A program made the position numbers and the translations under genes. 64,000 bases of DNA from an uncultured Erysipelotrichaceae bacterium (GTDB taxonomy: Bacteria; Bacillota_I; Bacilli_A; Erysipelotrichales; Erysipelotrichaceae). The DNA lies in assembly GCA_902793635.1 (NCBI GenBank), contig CADBEA010000004.1, positions 32,745 through 96,744 of the forward strand. Reading direction: 5' to 3'. Below are positions 62,557-64,000 of the stretch, piece by piece; within the stretch, counting starts at the first letter, position 1; each line of letters opens with the position of its first letter. Below the pieces are notes generated by a model, which was not told the DNA's origin, did no database searches, and was given only the letters and a program-made list of their open reading frames with translations.

Positions 62557-63777
62557 TTACTTCCGGTGCAGATCCGTCAGGATCCAGTCCTTCTTCTTCA
62601 GTTCATATTCCCTGCCGCAGTACGGGCAGCATCTCTGATGCATGGCGTCGAAGCTGCCGTTGCATCCGTCACATGTAACTTTCAGGAAAGTAAATTCCGG
62701 ATGGAATTCCGGATCGATCTTCTTTTCCGCCGTGAAATTGAACTGCTCGTCCCTTTCTCTGACCTTCCTGCCGGACGCATAGGTATTTGTCATGAAGGCG
62801 GTTCCCTGCACTCTGAGGATGTCACCGTCTTTTTCATGTCTGCGGATATACAGAGCGCCTCTGTACTGCATATCGGCAGCCTGATCAAGTTCCGACAGGT
62901 CGCAGCTGCCTTCCCAGATGCTCAGGGAATCCCTGTCGTCTTCGAAGGCAATTGAGCGGATCAGGGAAAGGATCTTTCCTTCAAATGCCTCAAATGAGAA
63001 AGAGGGTTCGCAGGACTGCATGAATTTTGTCATCTTCTTCCGGCTGTTGAGTGATTTCATCATCGGCATCGCTCTGCCTGCTTCATAGAACACTTTCCCC
63101 ATCAGGATCAGACTCCGGATCATATACCAGATGAAGGCGAACACAAGACCGTAGAAAGCCCCGAGCAGCACGGCGCCAAGGATCCTGAATATCATTTCCA
63201 GATCATTCCAGCTGATAACAGCCATCGCCGCGACTGCGATACCTGCGATCACGCCGGCAATGATCATTTCCCGTTTGAGGTTATCCATCAGAGTGCCCCG
63301 TTCGACGATACTGGACACCGTATAGTAATAACTGGCACAGGGATATACTTCATCTATTTCAAAATGTGTCCCGCAGTACGGACATCCGTCTCTTGCCTCG
63401 GAGGCGGACATTGTATGTCCGCAGTTGGGGCATGTGCATGTGCCGGGTTCGACACCTTCCCTGTCGATAAATGATACGTACAGGTCGACCGGACGGCTGA
63501 TCTTTTTGATTTCCTTGCCGTTCTGGCGGTATGTGACATTCTGTCTTGCCTCACGGTAAAGGATCTTTGAAGCAAAGCCGTTTCCTTCCCGGGGGATGCT
63601 GCCTTTGAGCTCATCCTTGACATGAATGAACTCCTCTTCCCTCTGAATGCCGAGCGCTTTCAGCCGCGCTTCCTGCTGATTAAGCAGATAGCGCAGTCCG
63701 ATCGATGCCGAGACGGGTTCCTTGCCGTTCAAAGTCCATTCGTGCAGTTCGTTTGTAAATTGTTCCAGCTGATCCAT
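62557..63777 (-). CDS. Zinc-ribbon, Tim44-like membrane protein
   Basis: 406 residues from the ATG at 63777, seven bases after AAGGA; a TTG two codons earlier is possible. CTCPNCGHTMSASEARDGCPYC is an N-terminal zinc ribbon in pattern; two membrane segments (about 175-225) follow, then a Tim44-like domain and a second ribbon (CDGCNGSF, CCPYC). Similar to proteins annotated as zinc-ribbon transport proteins; function not known. Confidence 0.8.
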   Translation of the reverse strand: MDQLEQFTNELHEWTLNGKEPVSASIGLRYLLNQQEARLKALGIQREEEFIHVKDELKGSIPREGNGFASKILYREARQNVTYRQNGKEIKKISRPVDLYVSFIDREGVEPGTCTCPNCGHTMSASEARDGCPYCGTHFEIDEVYPCASYYYTVSSIVERGTLMDNLKREMIIAGVIAGIAVAAMAVISWNDLEMIFRILGAVLLGAFYGLVFAFIWYMIRSLILMGKVFYEAGRAMPMMKSLNSRKKMTKFMQSCEPSFSFEAFEGKILSLIRSIAFEDDRDSLSIWEGSCDLSELDQAADMQYRGALYIRRHEKDGDILRVQGTAFMTNTYASGRKVRERDEQFNFTAEKKIDPEFHPEFTFLKVTCDGCNGSFDAMHQRCCPYCGREYELKKKDWILTDLHRK

Positions 63778-63795
63778 ATACAATTCCTTCTGATT

Positions 63796-63809
63796 GCCGC
63801 AATGCGGAT
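63796..63809. promoter_or_regulatory. CCGCAATGCGG palindrome in the zinc-ribbon gene leader
   Basis: The same 14-base word as at 28965-28978. Here it sits just after the predicted transcription start. Confidence 0.4.
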
Positions 63810-63816
63810 TTTCTTC

Positions 63817-63845
63817 ATTTTAATAGCATTCAATATATCTGTCCA
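63817..63845 (-). promoter_or_regulatory. Promoter of the zinc-ribbon gene
   Basis: TGGACA, 17 bases, TAAAAT on the minus strand. Confidence 0.55.
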
Positions 63846-63902
63846 CCTGACATAAACGACCATAAACGTTACTTATCGGATCCGGTTTTTCGCTTTCGCA
63901 GA

Positions 63903-64000
63903 ATCGAGTAGGAGGAACTAAGTAAAGGTTCCTCCTTTACTTAGCCCCGACCTCTCACACCACCGTACGTACCGTTCGGTATACGGCGGTTCGAAATTCA
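63903..64000 (-). mobile_element. Group II intron, 3' end (partial, continues past the right edge)
   Basis: On the minus strand the edge carries the domain V-like hairpin with CGAACCGCCGTATAC and GTACGTACGGTGGTG (63959-63993), the conserved GTGAGAGGTCGGGG linker, a domain VI hairpin (63918-63944, CTAAGTAAAGG with CCTTTACTTAG) and the terminal CCTCCTACTCGAT typical of bacterial group II introns. The rest, including any reverse transcriptase, lies outside. The exact 3' boundary is estimated. Confidence 0.8.

Overview
The window is chromosomal DNA of a Firmicute with roughly 50% G+C. The combination of rpsB-tsf, pyrH-frr, uppS-cdsA-dxr-rseP, rplS-lepB-ylqF-rnhB-dprA-topA-trmFO-xerC, rpsP-khpA-rimM-trmD and polA-mutM-coaE-dnaB is a Bacillota core-gene arrangement, and consensus sigma-A promoters and strong GGAGG ribosome sites agree with that. 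My inference is an anaerobic gut Erysipelotrichales-type lineage; no rRNA is present to prove it. No tRNA, rRNA or CRISPR array was seen, and no gene-free stretch exceeds about 300 bases.

Layout. 1-7976 (minus): one tightly packed run radC, AI-2E exporter, ZnuA-like lipoprotein, polA, mutM, coaE and dnaB (dnaB runs off the left edge). 8028-11450: mannose-family PTS genes IIA-IIC-IID (no IIB) divergent from nagA. 11457-15901: MscS channel behind a 1141-residue membrane-anchored, proline-rich surface protein. 15927-23330: envelope and isoprenoid run uppS-cdsA-dxr-rseP, an ABC/FtsX fusion transporter, and frr. 23889-27165: pyrH and a three-gene cluster of PlsC-like acyltransferase, B12-type radical SAM protein and permuted NlpC/P60 hydrolase. 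27273-29749: Ppx/GppA phosphatase, GlsB-type membrane protein, an orphan gene and gpmA. 29888-34065: rpsB-tsf, a PRiA4-like protein and an unusual diadenylate-cyclase-domain protein. 34126-38636: pyrC-pyrK-pyrD-pyrF-pyrE behind a leader that encodes a small peptide overlapping an intrinsic terminator. 38641-46557: rplS to xerC. 46640-55915: accessory block (acidic orphan protein, ComB-like phosphatase, GNAT, pyrimidine-nucleoside phosphorylase, DUF554, coiled-coil protein, hemolysin III, MerR-like DUF1836, TSP3-tailed membrane protein, MGT glycosyltransferase with AbrB regulator). 55926-57807: rpsP-khpA-rimM-trmD. 57890-62551: MoxR/DUF58/DUF4129-like operon running into a TIGR04076 protein and an aldo/keto reductase. 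62557-64000: zinc-ribbon Tim44-like protein and the 3' end of a group II intron.

How it fits together. Core translation, replication and envelope operons are interrupted by accessory insertions: rplS is detached from rpsP-trmD, and pyrH from rpsB-tsf. The most interesting signals are regulatory: a pyrBI-like (UTP-sensitive) attenuator candidate before pyrC, a DtxR/MntR-like box in the gpmA promoter, a probable leaderless DUF1836 mRNA with a duplicated operator, and structured leaders before rpsB and rplS. The best candidate for an undescribed pathway is the acyltransferase / radical SAM / permuted-papain-fold cluster; the noncanonical diadenylate-cyclase protein is second.
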